A stretch of 64,000 nucleotides of DNA from Palsa-504 sp963800415 (GTDB lineage: Bacteria; Actinomycetota; Actinomycetes; Streptosporangiales; Streptosporangiaceae), in assembly GCA_963800415.1 (NCBI GenBank), contig CAWDBS010000019.1, positions 28,948 to 92,947 on the forward strand, in the 5' to 3' direction. Below the pieces are notes generated by a model. It was not told the DNA's origin. It was given only the letters and a program-made list of their open reading frames with translations, and made no database searches. The position numbers were made by a program, and so were the translations under genes. This document shows positions 33,964-41,972 of the stretch, piece by piece. Position 1 is the stretch's first letter, and each line of letters begins with the position of its first letter.

Positions 33964-34826
33964 GACGCGAACGCGCCGGGCGGGGCGGCGGGGGAGGGAG
34001 TGGCGGTAGCGTCGGTCACCGGCTTGGCCCCGGCGGTGAAGCGCGCCAGGTCGCGGCCGTGCACTAGGCGCCCGGGCATCGGGTCGCCGGCCGCCCGCCG
34101 GGTGAGCGTGTCTACCGGGAGCGGCTCTGGGCTCGCCGCCAGCACCAGGTTGCCGAACCGCCGGCCGCGCAGCACCGCGGCGTCCGCGATCAGGCAGGCA
34201 TGCGGGAAGACCGCCAGCGCCGTCGCGACCTGCGCCCGGGCGTGCGCCAGCGGCGCGCCGTCGGCCACGTTGGCCCCGACCACCCCGGTGCCGCGCACCG
34301 CGCGCCTGGCCGCAGCCCAGAACTCCGCCGAGGTCAGGTGGGCCGGGGTGCGGCCGCCCGCGAACACGTCCGCGATCACCACGTCGAACGAGCCCGCCCG
34401 CAACCGCTCGAGCTCGGCCCGGGCGTCGCCGACACGCACCCGGAGCCTGGGGTTCCGCGGCGGCAGCCGGAGCCGGATCAGGTCCACCAGCGCCGCGTCC
34501 ACCTCCACCGCCAGCTGCGGCGAGCCGGGCCGGGTCGCCGCCACGTAGCGCGCCAGCGTGAGCGCACCGGCGCCCAGGTGCAGCACGCGCAGCGGCTGCC
34601 CGGCGGGCGCCGCCGCGTCGATCACGTGCCCGAGCCGCCGGACGTACTCGAAGTCCAGGTAACCCGGGTCCTCCAGGTCTACGTGGGACTGCGGCACCCC
34701 GTCGATCAGCAGCATCCACGCCGCCCGCCGATCGGCGTCGCGCAGCAGCTCGGCCTGGCCCCGAAGGTCCCGAAGACCCCCGGCCCCCGCCCGGTCCGGT
34801 TCCCTTCGTCGCGCCATACCAGCCAT
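33960..34826 (-). CDS. Spermidine synthase-like methyltransferase-fold protein
   Basis: 288 residues, soluble. The spermidine synthase-like fold is recognised from MLLIDGVPQSHVDLEDPGYL and DFEYVRRLGHVID, then LRVLHLGAGALTLARYVAAT for nucleotide binding, LAVEVDAALVDLIRLRLPP, RVRVGDARAELERL and FDVVIADVFAGGRTPAHLTS. Actinobacterial members are often annotated as spermidine synthase without proof; some are fused to MFS domains, which this one is not. Whether it transfers aminopropyl or methyl groups cannot be told. It converges on bioA with overlapping terminator hairpin. Confidence 0.8.
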   Translation of the reverse strand: MAGMARRREPDRAGAGGLRDLRGQAELLRDADRRAAWMLLIDGVPQSHVDLEDPGYLDFEYVRRLGHVIDAAAPAGQPLRVLHLGAGALTLARYVAATRPGSPQLAVEVDAALVDLIRLRLPPRNPRLRVRVGDARAELERLRAGSFDVVIADVFAGGRTPAHLTSAEFWAAARRAVRGTGVVGANVADGAPLAHARAQVATALAVFPHACLIADAAVLRGRRFGNLVLAASPEPLPVDTLTRRAAGDPMPGRLVHGRDLARFTAGAKPVTDATATPSPAAPPGAFAS

Positions 34827-34924
34827 TATCGGCGGTTCTCGGGCGCCGGCCGGATAGCTGGCTCGATGAAACTGGCCCCGGTGTGCGAGGCTGTGTAGGT
34901 ACTTCTATGCCGCAGGAGGTCCGT

Positions 34925-35194
34925 ATGGCCGTCGAGCAGTCCGGAGCCGAGGCGTCCCCGGGCAAAAGCGTCCCCGAGGCCGGCCAGCAGGAGGAGGCTG
35001 CCGCCCAGGCTGGCCAGCAGGGGGCTAGCGCCCAGGCCGACCTCGACGAGACCAAGCGCAAGTTCCGCGAGGCGCTCGAGCGCAAACGCGGCGCGCACGC
35101 CAGCGCCGAGGGCGTGGATCACACTGGCAAGGTGCACGGCGCTCACGGCCCCGCCGCCAGCCGCCGCTCCTTCCGCCGTAAGAGCGGCGGCTAA
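34925..35194 (+). CDS. DUF5302 small charged protein
   Basis: 89 residues, a small actinobacterial family of unknown role. AGGAGG six bases before the ATG at 34925 decides the start. The conserved C-terminal half reads LDETKRKFREALERKRGAHA, then KVHGAHGPAASRRSFRRKSG, strongly basic. The N-terminal half is Gln/Ala/Glu-rich. No membrane segment or known domain is seen. It stands alone. Confidence 0.82.
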   Translation: MAVEQSGAEASPGKSVPEAGQQEEAAAQAGQQGASAQADLDETKRKFREALERKRGAHASAEGVDHTGKVHGAHGPAASRRSFRRKSGG

Positions 35195-35326
35195 CCCCGG
35201 TCGCCCGAGGGCCGCCCCTGCTCAGGCCGGGCCATCTCAGGCCGGGCCAGGCCCTGTCGTCGTCGGCCGGCCTTAGCGCGTTCGCTCGCGCCGCGAGCCC
35301 TCGCCGGGCCGCCCTAAGATGTGGGT

Positions 35327-36280
35327 ATGCGCTATAGGCCCCTGGGACAGTCGGGACTGCTGGTGTCGGTAGTCGGGCTCGGCTGCAACAACTTCGGCAG
35401 CCGCCTCGACGTGGACGGGACGCGCGCGGTGGTGGACGCCGCCATCGACGCCGGGATCACCCTGTTCGACACGTCGGACACATATGGCGGGGGCGGCGGC
35501 TCGGAGCGCGCCCTGGGCGAGGTCCTCGGCTCGCGCCGCGACCAGGTCGTCCTGGCCACAAAGTTCGGCGGCCGGGGCGTGGACATGGGCTACGGGCCGG
35601 CGGCCGGCGCCAAGGGTGGCCGGGCTTACATCCGGCGGGCGGTCACCGAGTCGCTGCGCCGGCTGCGCACCGACCACATCGACCTGTACCAGCTGCACGT
35701 CCCCGACCCGGTGACCCCGGTTGAGGAGACCCTCGCCGCGCTGCACGAGCTGGTCGCCGAGGGCAAGGTCAGGTACATCGGCCACTCGAACTTCTCCGGC
35801 TGGCAGCTGGCCGACGCCGCGCATCTCGCGACGCGGAACGGCCACACGCCGTTCATTTCCGCACAGAATCATTGGTCGCTGCTCGAGCGTCAGGCCGAGG
35901 CGGATGCCGTCCCCGCGGCGAGGCACTTCGGCCTGGGCGTGCTGCCGTTCTTCCCGCTCGCCAATGGCCTGCTGACCGGCAAGATCCGGCAGGGCCAGCC
36001 GATACCGGCCGGTACCAGGCTGGCCGAGCGCCAGGGCTACGTGACCGAGGAGAAGCTGGCCAGGGTCGAGGCGCTGATCACCTGGGCGCAGGAGCACGGC
36101 GTCACGCTCCTGGAGGTCGCAATCGGCGCCCTGGCCGCCTACCCGGGCTGCTCGTCGGTGATCGCCGGGGCGACGAGCCCCGAGCAGGTCAAGGCCAACG
36201 CGGCCGCTGCGGACTGGGCCCCGGCCGAGGCCGAACTGGCTGAGATCGACGCCATCGTCCCGCCCCCCGCGGCGGCCTAG
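35327..36280 (+). CDS. Aldo/keto reductase
   Basis: 317 residues; NADPH-dependent reductase with a TIM barrel. The tetrad parts are visible: Asp and Tyr in ITLFDTSDTYGGGGGSERAL, Lys in VVLATKFGG, His in IDLYQLHVPDPVTPVEETL. NADPH-binding residues sit in SVIAGATSPEQVKANAAAAD near the end. It starts MRYRPLGQSGLLVSVVGLGC at ATG 35327; a GTG two codons earlier is possible. The substrate is unknown. It overlaps the convergent protease gene by four bases. Confidence 0.9.
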   Translation: MRYRPLGQSGLLVSVVGLGCNNFGSRLDVDGTRAVVDAAIDAGITLFDTSDTYGGGGGSERALGEVLGSRRDQVVLATKFGGRGVDMGYGPAAGAKGGRAYIRRAVTESLRRLRTDHIDLYQLHVPDPVTPVEETLAALHELVAEGKVRYIGHSNFSGWQLADAAHLATRNGHTPFISAQNHWSLLERQAEADAVPAARHFGLGVLPFFPLANGLLTGKIRQGQPIPAGTRLAERQGYVTEEKLARVEALITWAQEHGVTLLEVAIGALAAYPGCSSVIAGATSPEQVKANAAAADWAPAEAELAEIDAIVPPPAAA

Positions 36281-37179
36281 CCGTCGGCGGCCGCTCTCTT
36301 GTACAGGGCCGCCGCGTTCGTGCCGAGCACGGCCGAGTACGAAACCTCGGGGGTGTCGCCGCCCTGCTGGTACCCGCCGATGACACCGATCACCAGCCCC
36401 TGCCCGGTGCTCTGGTCGACCTCGCCGAGGAAGGGCCCGCCGCTAGTCCCGTTGGTATACCCGCCGCAGTCGAACTCAAGCTGGCCGGCCATCGGCTCCC
36501 GCAGCCGGTTCAGGCAGGTCACGGGCTGGTTTGTGGCGTTCGGGTAACCGATCACCTGGACCCTCTGGCGGCTGGCCGGTGTGCCGGTGGCGATCCGCTC
36601 CGCCCCGGTCACGTCCTCGACCGGCACGCTCGAGTCGGTCCGGCTGACCCGCAGGAAGGCGAAGTCGTCATCCTGGCTGGACGAGGAACTCCACGCCTGG
36701 TCGACGTAGACCTTGGTGACAGTCCACACGCCGTACGGCGGTGTGCCGCCGTGGTACCCGGGGACGAAGTCGACGGTGCCCGAGGTGCCGGCCATGCAGT
36801 GCGCGGCGGTGATCGCCAGGTCACCGGCCGGGCTGTCGACCACGCTCGCCGTGCAGAAATGCTGGCCGAGCTTGCCGGCGGACGTGGTGAACAGCGCTCC
36901 GACCGCCGCGGTGCCGCCGAACGCCTGGGCGTCCCGCGAGGGCGAGGCCAGATGCCGGACGGCCCGCACGAAGCCGGTGGCGATGTCGCCGGCGGCGCCG
37001 TTAGCCGGGGTCAGCGTGACGACCGCGCCGACGGTGAGCGCGGTGACCAGCGCCGCTCTGGTGGGTGACAGGAAGCTCCGGCGGGCCCGCTCGCGCGGGC
37101 CGCTACGGTCGGCAGGGGCAGGATTTTCGTCGCGCAAGCCTGGGTGACGCCTGACACGCCGCCCGGTTCGCACCAGCAC
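36277..37179 (-). CDS. Secreted trypsin-like serine protease
   Basis: 300 residues. A basic N-terminus and signal helix (AALVTALTVGAVVTLTPANG) lead into an S1-type protease: ITAAHCMAG with His127, DDDFAFLRVS with the Asp at about 170-172, and NGTSGGPFLGEVD with Ser246. A disulfide is likely between the Cys before His127 and Cys128; another pair is possible in TCLNRL and DCGGYT. Such single-domain exported proteases are frequent in actinomycetes; the target is unknown. The long Arg-rich leader before the signal helix suggests Tat or a start further inside. Confidence 0.85.
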   Translation of the reverse strand: MLVRTGRRVRRHPGLRDENPAPADRSGPRERARRSFLSPTRAALVTALTVGAVVTLTPANGAAGDIATGFVRAVRHLASPSRDAQAFGGTAAVGALFTTSAGKLGQHFCTASVVDSPAGDLAITAAHCMAGTSGTVDFVPGYHGGTPPYGVWTVTKVYVDQAWSSSSSQDDDFAFLRVSRTDSSVPVEDVTGAERIATGTPASRQRVQVIGYPNATNQPVTCLNRLREPMAGQLEFDCGGYTNGTSGGPFLGEVDQSTGQGLVIGVIGGYQQGGDTPEVSYSAVLGTNAAALYKRAAADG

Positions 37180-37371
37180 CTGCCCTGCTCACCCGCCTTG
37201 CTATGTCCCCGGATTCGGTGGATCTAGCGCAGTATCGATACTTAATTGTGATCGACAAGGTGTGACTGTACCAGAGGTAAACACTCCAAGTTGGTCAGAG
37301 GTGACCCAGCTGAACTGGGAAATTCCTGTGAGTGAGGGCCTACGGGGCCGCGGCCGGCGTTCCTTGCCGCG

Positions 37372-38376
37372 TTACCAGCGATCGTGCACCGTTGCGCGGA
37401 AGTACTTGTCGTACAGCCCCTCGATCGCGTCGAGTTCGGCCTGCGACAGCGGCGGCAGGCCGGCGGCGTCGGCGTTCTGCCGGGCCTGGCCGGTGCTGCG
37501 GGCGCCGGGAATTACAGTCGTCACCCCCGGCTGCTGGATCACCCACCGCAGTGCCCACTGGGAAGTGGCCCACTGGGACGAGGTCCCCCCGGGCCGGGCG
37601 CCGGTGATGGCCGCGAACTCGGCCGCGGCGTCGACGCCGGCCTCGAAGCTCACGCCGGAGAACGTCTCCCCGACGTCGAACGCCTCGCCGTGGGCGTTGT
37701 AGCTGCGGTGGTCGTCGGCGGCGAACCTGGTGTCCCTGGTGTACCGGCCGGAGAGCAGCCCGGACGCGAGCGGCACCCGGGCGATGATGCCGACGCCCGC
37801 CGCGGCCGCGGCGGGCAGCACCTGATCGAGCGGCTTGCGCCGGAACGCGTTCAGGATAATCTGCACGCTGGCCACGCCGGGGCGCGCGATCGCGGTCAGC
37901 GCCTGGTCGCAGGTTTCCACGCTCACCCCGTACGCCGCGATCCGGTCCTCGGCGACCAGGGTGTCGAGCGCGTCGAACACCGCGTCCGAGGCGAAGACCG
38001 GGGTCGGCGGGCAGTGCAACTGGACCAGGTCGAGCCGGTCGGTGCCCAGGTTGACCCGGGACCGGTCGGTCCAGGCGCGGAAGTTCTCCAGCGTGTAGTG
38101 TTCTTCCCGCTGCTCGACCCGGCGGCCCATCTTGGTCGCGACCGTGATGCCCTGCCCGGCGTTCCCGGCCAGGAAGCGGCCGATGGTGCGCTCGCTGCGC
38201 CCGTCGCCGTAGACGTCGGCCGTGTCGAAGAACGTGACCCCGGACTCGACCGCCGCCCGCAGCACCGCCATCGCGTCGGCCTCGGACACGTTCCCCCAGT
38301 CCGCGCCGAGCTGCCAGGTGCCGAGTCCGACGACCGAAACCGGCCTGCCTGTCATGCCGAGTATCCGCTGTTCCAT
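37372..38376 (-). CDS. Aldo/keto reductase
   Basis: 334 residues. Begins MEQRILGMTGRPVSVVGLGT. The Asp/Tyr pair lies in TFFDTADVYGDGRSERTIGR, Lys in ITVATKMGRRVEQ, and His in LDLVQLHCPPTPVFASDAVF. It belongs to the same superfamily as the gene at 35327 but to a different subfamily, closer to YajO/PLP-reductase-like oxidoreductases. It is divergent from the quinone-reductase-like gene at 38467, with 90 bp between them for both promoters. Confidence 0.9.
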   Translation of the reverse strand: MEQRILGMTGRPVSVVGLGTWQLGADWGNVSEADAMAVLRAAVESGVTFFDTADVYGDGRSERTIGRFLAGNAGQGITVATKMGRRVEQREEHYTLENFRAWTDRSRVNLGTDRLDLVQLHCPPTPVFASDAVFDALDTLVAEDRIAAYGVSVETCDQALTAIARPGVASVQIILNAFRRKPLDQVLPAAAAAGVGIIARVPLASGLLSGRYTRDTRFAADDHRSYNAHGEAFDVGETFSGVSFEAGVDAAAEFAAITGARPGGTSSQWATSQWALRWVIQQPGVTTVIPGARSTGQARQNADAAGLPPLSQAELDAIEGLYDKYFRATVHDRW

Positions 38377-38466
38377 GATTGGCGATCCTACTAACTACGG
38401 CCTGGCCCCTCCATGCGGCCCGGGCCGCGCCGGGGGCCAGGAGTTCCCGGACGCTACGCTGAATTC

Positions 38467-39432
38467 ATGAGAGCAGCGTTGTACTCCGAAACCGGGAAAG
38501 CGGCTGACGTCCTCCATGTCGAGGAGACCCCCCGGCCCGATCCGGGACCGGGCGAGGTCCTGGTCCGGGTATACGCCTCGGGCATCAATCCCACCGACTA
38601 CAAGGCACGTTCTGGCGCGGTCCCGCGGCCCATCAACGACTTCCAGATCCCGCACCATGACGGCGCTGGCGTCATCGAGGCGGCCGGCCCGGGGGTGGAC
38701 CCCGGCCGCGTCGGCCAGCGAGTCTGGCTGTATCTCGCCGCGGCGGGGCGCCGGTGGGGGACCGCCGCCGAGTGGACCGTGCTGCCCGAGCGGCAGGCGG
38801 TGCCGTTGCCGCACGGCGCGTCGTTCGAGCTGGGCGCCCAGCTGGGCGTGCCGGCCATGACCGCGCATTACTGCCTGTTCTCGGACGGCCCGGTGGACGG
38901 AAAGACGATACTGGTGGCCGGAGGTGCGGGAGCTGTCGGTCACTTCGCCATCGAATTGGCCAAACGGGCCGGGGCTCGTGTCGTCACGACCGTGAGTAGC
39001 CCCGAGAAGGCGGCGCTGGCCCAGGAGGCGGGCGCGGATCTGGTGGTGAACTACCGCTCGCCCGATGCGGCGGAGCAGATCAAGGGGTTCGGGCCCGTCG
39101 ACCGCGTCATCGAGGTGGCCCCCGGCGCGAACCTCCAGCTGGACCTGGCGGTGATCAGGCCGCTCGCTACGATCGTGACCTACGCGGCCGATGGCGCCGA
39201 CCCGGTGCTGCCGGTGCGGGCCTGCATGACGGCCAACGTCACGCTCAAGTTCGTCCTGCTGTACGGCGTGCCAAGCGCCGCGGTTGAGCAGGCGGGCGCC
39301 GACATCACCGCCGCCCTGGCCGCAGGTGAACTCACCGGGCTGCCGGTGCACAAGTTCCCGCTCGCCGAGATCGCCGCCGCGCACGAGGCCGCCGAGAGTG
39401 GCACTGTCGGCAAGGTCATCGTTACCTCGTAA
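38467..39432 (+). CDS. Zinc-independent NADPH:quinone reductase-like dehydrogenase
   Basis: 321 residues of the medium-chain family, quinone oxidoreductase branch. MRAALYSETGKAADVLHVEE starts the GroES-like domain; GINPTDYKARSG lacks the zinc cysteine; the Rossmann loop is LVAGGAGAVGHFAIELAKRA, followed by VVTTVSSPEKAALAQEAGAD. It probably reduces quinones or enones with NADPH. The ATG at 38467 fits the family start. It is divergent from an aldo/keto reductase, so the pair could form a stress-response module. Confidence 0.88.
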   Translation: MRAALYSETGKAADVLHVEETPRPDPGPGEVLVRVYASGINPTDYKARSGAVPRPINDFQIPHHDGAGVIEAAGPGVDPGRVGQRVWLYLAAAGRRWGTAAEWTVLPERQAVPLPHGASFELGAQLGVPAMTAHYCLFSDGPVDGKTILVAGGAGAVGHFAIELAKRAGARVVTTVSSPEKAALAQEAGADLVVNYRSPDAAEQIKGFGPVDRVIEVAPGANLQLDLAVIRPLATIVTYAADGADPVLPVRACMTANVTLKFVLLYGVPSAAVEQAGADITAALAAGELTGLPVHKFPLAEIAAAHEAAESGTVGKVIVTS

Positions 39433-39460
39433 CCGCCCGGCCATCAGCGCGTGCCCGAGA

Positions 39461-39694
39461 CTACTTCTTCGGGAAGATCCCGGTGTGGTTGGTTCCGCCC
39501 CAGAAGACCTTGGTACCCACCCGGTCTCGCCTGCCGCTGCCTTCACACTTCTTGCAGCGCCGGTACGAGGCCTTGTAGACGCCGCCGAAGTGCCTGCCGG
39601 TCATGTTGCAGGTAGGACACTTCCGAAGCGGATGGATGCGCGTCGAGACAATGTAGCTGACGGCAACAATGGCAACAATAAGAACCAGTAGCAT
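39461..39694 (-). CDS. Small membrane protein with DnaJ-like zinc ribbon
   Basis: 77 residues. One N-terminal membrane helix (MLLVLIVAIVAVSYIVS) is followed by CPTCNMTG and CKKCEGSG, two CxxCxxxG units like the DnaJ zinc finger, separated by 18 residues, then a basic tail. The Shine-Dalgarno AAGGAG with an 8-base spacer precedes the ATG at 39694. Similar short proteins occur widely in actinobacteria, with unknown function. It is convergent with the quinone reductase gene. Confidence 0.8.
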   Translation of the reverse strand: MLLVLIVAIVAVSYIVSTRIHPLRKCPTCNMTGRHFGGVYKASYRRCKKCEGSGRRDRVGTKVFWGGTNHTGIFPKK

Positions 39695-39939
39695 GCCACG
39701 TACTCCTTACCGACTCACGCCAGAACCGCCCGCAGCCCGGTACCGCCTTACACACGGGCCGGGTGCCGCGACTCCGGCGAGAGTTGACCACCGCCCTGGG
39801 TACCGAAGCTGGATCTCACCCCCAGTACCGACTCACTAGCACAGAGTAATACACTCTGGCTAGATATGTGTAACAATTTTGTCATGACGGTTACCGCGAT
39901 GAGCGTGATTATCTCATTTTGACTGCCGTATCACCGATG

Positions 39940-40692
39940 TCAGCGGTAGGCGCTCATGCCGAGCTTCACCGCGAGGCCGATCCCGCACAGGCTGACGATG
40001 ACCCGGAACGGCCCGGCGGGAACCCGTCTGGCAATCTTCGGGCCGATCCAGCCGCCCGCCAGGAAGCCAGCCGCGAGCGGCACCACCAATGCCCACCTGA
40101 CGTCGCCGAACAACGCGAAGCATACAGCGGCCATGGCATTTGCCATCCCAGAAACAGCGTTCTTCACCGCGTTTACCTTGACCAACGATTCGTCGATCAT
40201 CATGGTGAGCACCACGAGCAGCATGATGCCGGCGGCGGCGCCGAAATAGCCCACGTACATGGCGACCGCGAACAGCGCCACGCCCTGACCCAACCGGTTC
40301 CCGCCGTCCACCCTCGGAGAGAGCCTCTTGATCCTGGGCTGGACGAGGAGCACCAGCGAGGCGCTCCCGATCAGCACCGGCACCACCACGGTGAAGGTGC
40401 TCGCCGGGGTCAGCAGCAGCACCGCCGCCCCGGCCGCGCCGCCCAGCGCCGTGACGATCCCGAACCGGATCACCCGCCGGCCCTGGCCCGCCAGTTCCGG
40501 CCGGGAACTGGCCACCGACCCGGCCCCGGTGAGCACGAGCGAGACGGTGTTGGTCATGTTCGCGCTCAGCGGCGGCACCCCGAGCGCGAGCAGTGCCGGA
40601 TAGGTGACCAGCGAGGCGATGCTCACCACCGTGCTGAAAATACCGCCGAGTGTTCCGGCGGCGAGCAGCACGAGCGCCTCAGAGAATTTCAT
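39940..40692 (-). CDS. TauE/SafE-family membrane transporter
   Basis: 250 residues with about eight membrane helices. The N-terminus EALVLLAAGTLGGIFSTVVS and the repeat VAMYVGYFGAAAGIMLLVVL are the internal duplicated signatures of TauE/SafE proteins that export sulfite or organosulfonates, or take up sulfur compounds. VNAVKNAVSGMANAMAAVCF is another family landmark. The substrate is unknown. It stands alone, preceded by a 268-bp gap that separates it from the divergent cbb regulator. Confidence 0.87.
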   Translation of the reverse strand: MKFSEALVLLAAGTLGGIFSTVVSIASLVTYPALLALGVPPLSANMTNTVSLVLTGAGSVASSRPELAGQGRRVIRFGIVTALGGAAGAAVLLLTPASTFTVVVPVLIGSASLVLLVQPRIKRLSPRVDGGNRLGQGVALFAVAMYVGYFGAAAGIMLLVVLTMMIDESLVKVNAVKNAVSGMANAMAAVCFALFGDVRWALVVPLAAGFLAGGWIGPKIARRVPAGPFRVIVSLCGIGLAVKLGMSAYR

Positions 40693-40960
40693 CCGAAGCC
40701 AGCATCACTCAGCCGCCTCGCACCCCGCACCCCCAGAACCCTCCAAGCAGGTGTGATCCCCATCGCATCCACCCGCCCCGCCGCCCCGTCATTGCCCCGC
40801 CGACGCGCCACCGGGCCCCCGCCCGCCCCGCGGCTCAGCGCGAGGTCAGAAAAGGGCAGGCGGGGCCGTGGGGGTCCACCGAAAACACCGTTGCGGGGCA
40901 CCTCCGGTACCTAAACTTATACTCAGGTATTTATCATGATGTTCAATAGATGACTCAGGG

Positions 40961-41875
40961 GTGGCTGTGACGACGGTGGCGCGGTTGCGGGCGCTGGTGA
41001 CCGTGGCGGACGCGGGGTCGGTGCGGGAGGCGGCCCGGCGGCTGACGGTCACCGAGTCGGCCGTGTCCGCCGCGCTGTCCGCGCTGGCGCGCGAGGTGCG
41101 GGTACCGCTGGTCGAGCGGGACGGCCGGGGCCTGCGCCTGACCGCCTCCGGCCGGGCCTACTCGGAATACGCCCGGGCCATCCTCGGCCTGCACGAAGAG
41201 GGGCTCGCCGCCGCCCGTGACGACCGCGACCCGGAACACGGCCGGGTGCGGGTCGCCGCGGTCAGCACCGCGGGGGAGTACCTGCTGCCCGCGGCGCTTG
41301 CCTCGTTCATCGGCCGGCACCCCGCCGTCGAGCTCCGCCTGGAGGTGGGCAGCAGCGAGCGGCTGTGGGGCCTGTTCGCCGCGCACGAGGCCGACCTGGT
41401 GATAGGCGGCCGTCCGCCCGCCCACGTCGGGGACGCGGTGGTCCGCGCCGTCCGCCCGAACCTGCTCGTCGTCGTCGCGGCGCCCGAGGTGGCGGCGGGA
41501 TTCGACATCAGCCGCACCACCTGGCTGCAGCGCGAGGCCGGATCGGGCACCCGGGCTACCGGCGAGGCGCTGCTGTCCGGGCTGGACGCCGACCCGCCCC
41601 GGCTCACGCTGGGTTCCGGCGGTGCCGCCCTCGCCTGCGCCGCGGCCGGCCTCGGCGCCACCCTGACGTCCCGGGACGCCGTGTCACGGCAACTGCAGGA
41701 CGGCGAACTGGTCGAGGTGGCCGTCCCGGGCACGCCGCTGCGGCGCCCGTGGCAAGCGGTGACCCACGACCGCCAGCCGGGTGCCACGGCGCTGCTCGTG
41801 CGGTACCTGCTCCACCGCGAGGGATGGCGCGCGCCGAGACCGCGGCAGGCACCACCACCCGTTCGGGATAATTGA
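40961..41875 (+). CDS. cbbR: LysR-family regulator, probable CbbR of the RuBisCO operon
   Basis: 304 residues. The N-terminal LysR helix-turn-helix is VTVADAGSVREAARRLTVTE followed by SAVSAALSALAREV; the effector domain begins RVRVAAVSTAGEYLLPAALA. It ends 97 bp before cbbL and reads in the same direction, unlike the classical divergent arrangement of cbbR. Its assignment as CbbR rests on position and family. GTG 40961 and GTG 40967 are equally likely starts. It would sense a Calvin-cycle metabolite and bind the palindrome at 41883. Confidence 0.82.
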   Translation: MAVTTVARLRALVTVADAGSVREAARRLTVTESAVSAALSALAREVRVPLVERDGRGLRLTASGRAYSEYARAILGLHEEGLAAARDDRDPEHGRVRVAAVSTAGEYLLPAALASFIGRHPAVELRLEVGSSERLWGLFAAHEADLVIGGRPPAHVGDAVVRAVRPNLLVVVAAPEVAAGFDISRTTWLQREAGSGTRATGEALLSGLDADPPRLTLGSGGAALACAAAGLGATLTSRDAVSRQLQDGELVEVAVPGTPLRRPWQAVTHDRQPGATALLVRYLLHREGWRAPRPRQAPPPVRDN

Positions 41876-41882
41876 ACGTTCG

Positions 41883-41908
41883 ATCAAGTAATTAGCAAAA
41901 CACTTGAT
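41883..41908. promoter_or_regulatory. Inverted repeat upstream of cbbL (candidate CbbR site)
   Basis: ATCAAGT (41883-41889) and ACTTGAT (41902-41908), a perfect 7-bp inverted repeat with a 12-base spacer, in a 97-bp AT-rich gap between cbbR and cbbL. A second palindrome, GAACGTTC, immediately precedes it (41874-41881). LysR-type regulators bind partially palindromic sites of this size with T-N11-A cores. The position fits activation of cbbLSX. Confidence 0.7.
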
Positions 41909-41972
41909 TGATCTTTTAACACATGCCTCTCATCATCGGTAACAACGCAGGACGACGCGATGGGAGACCGGC

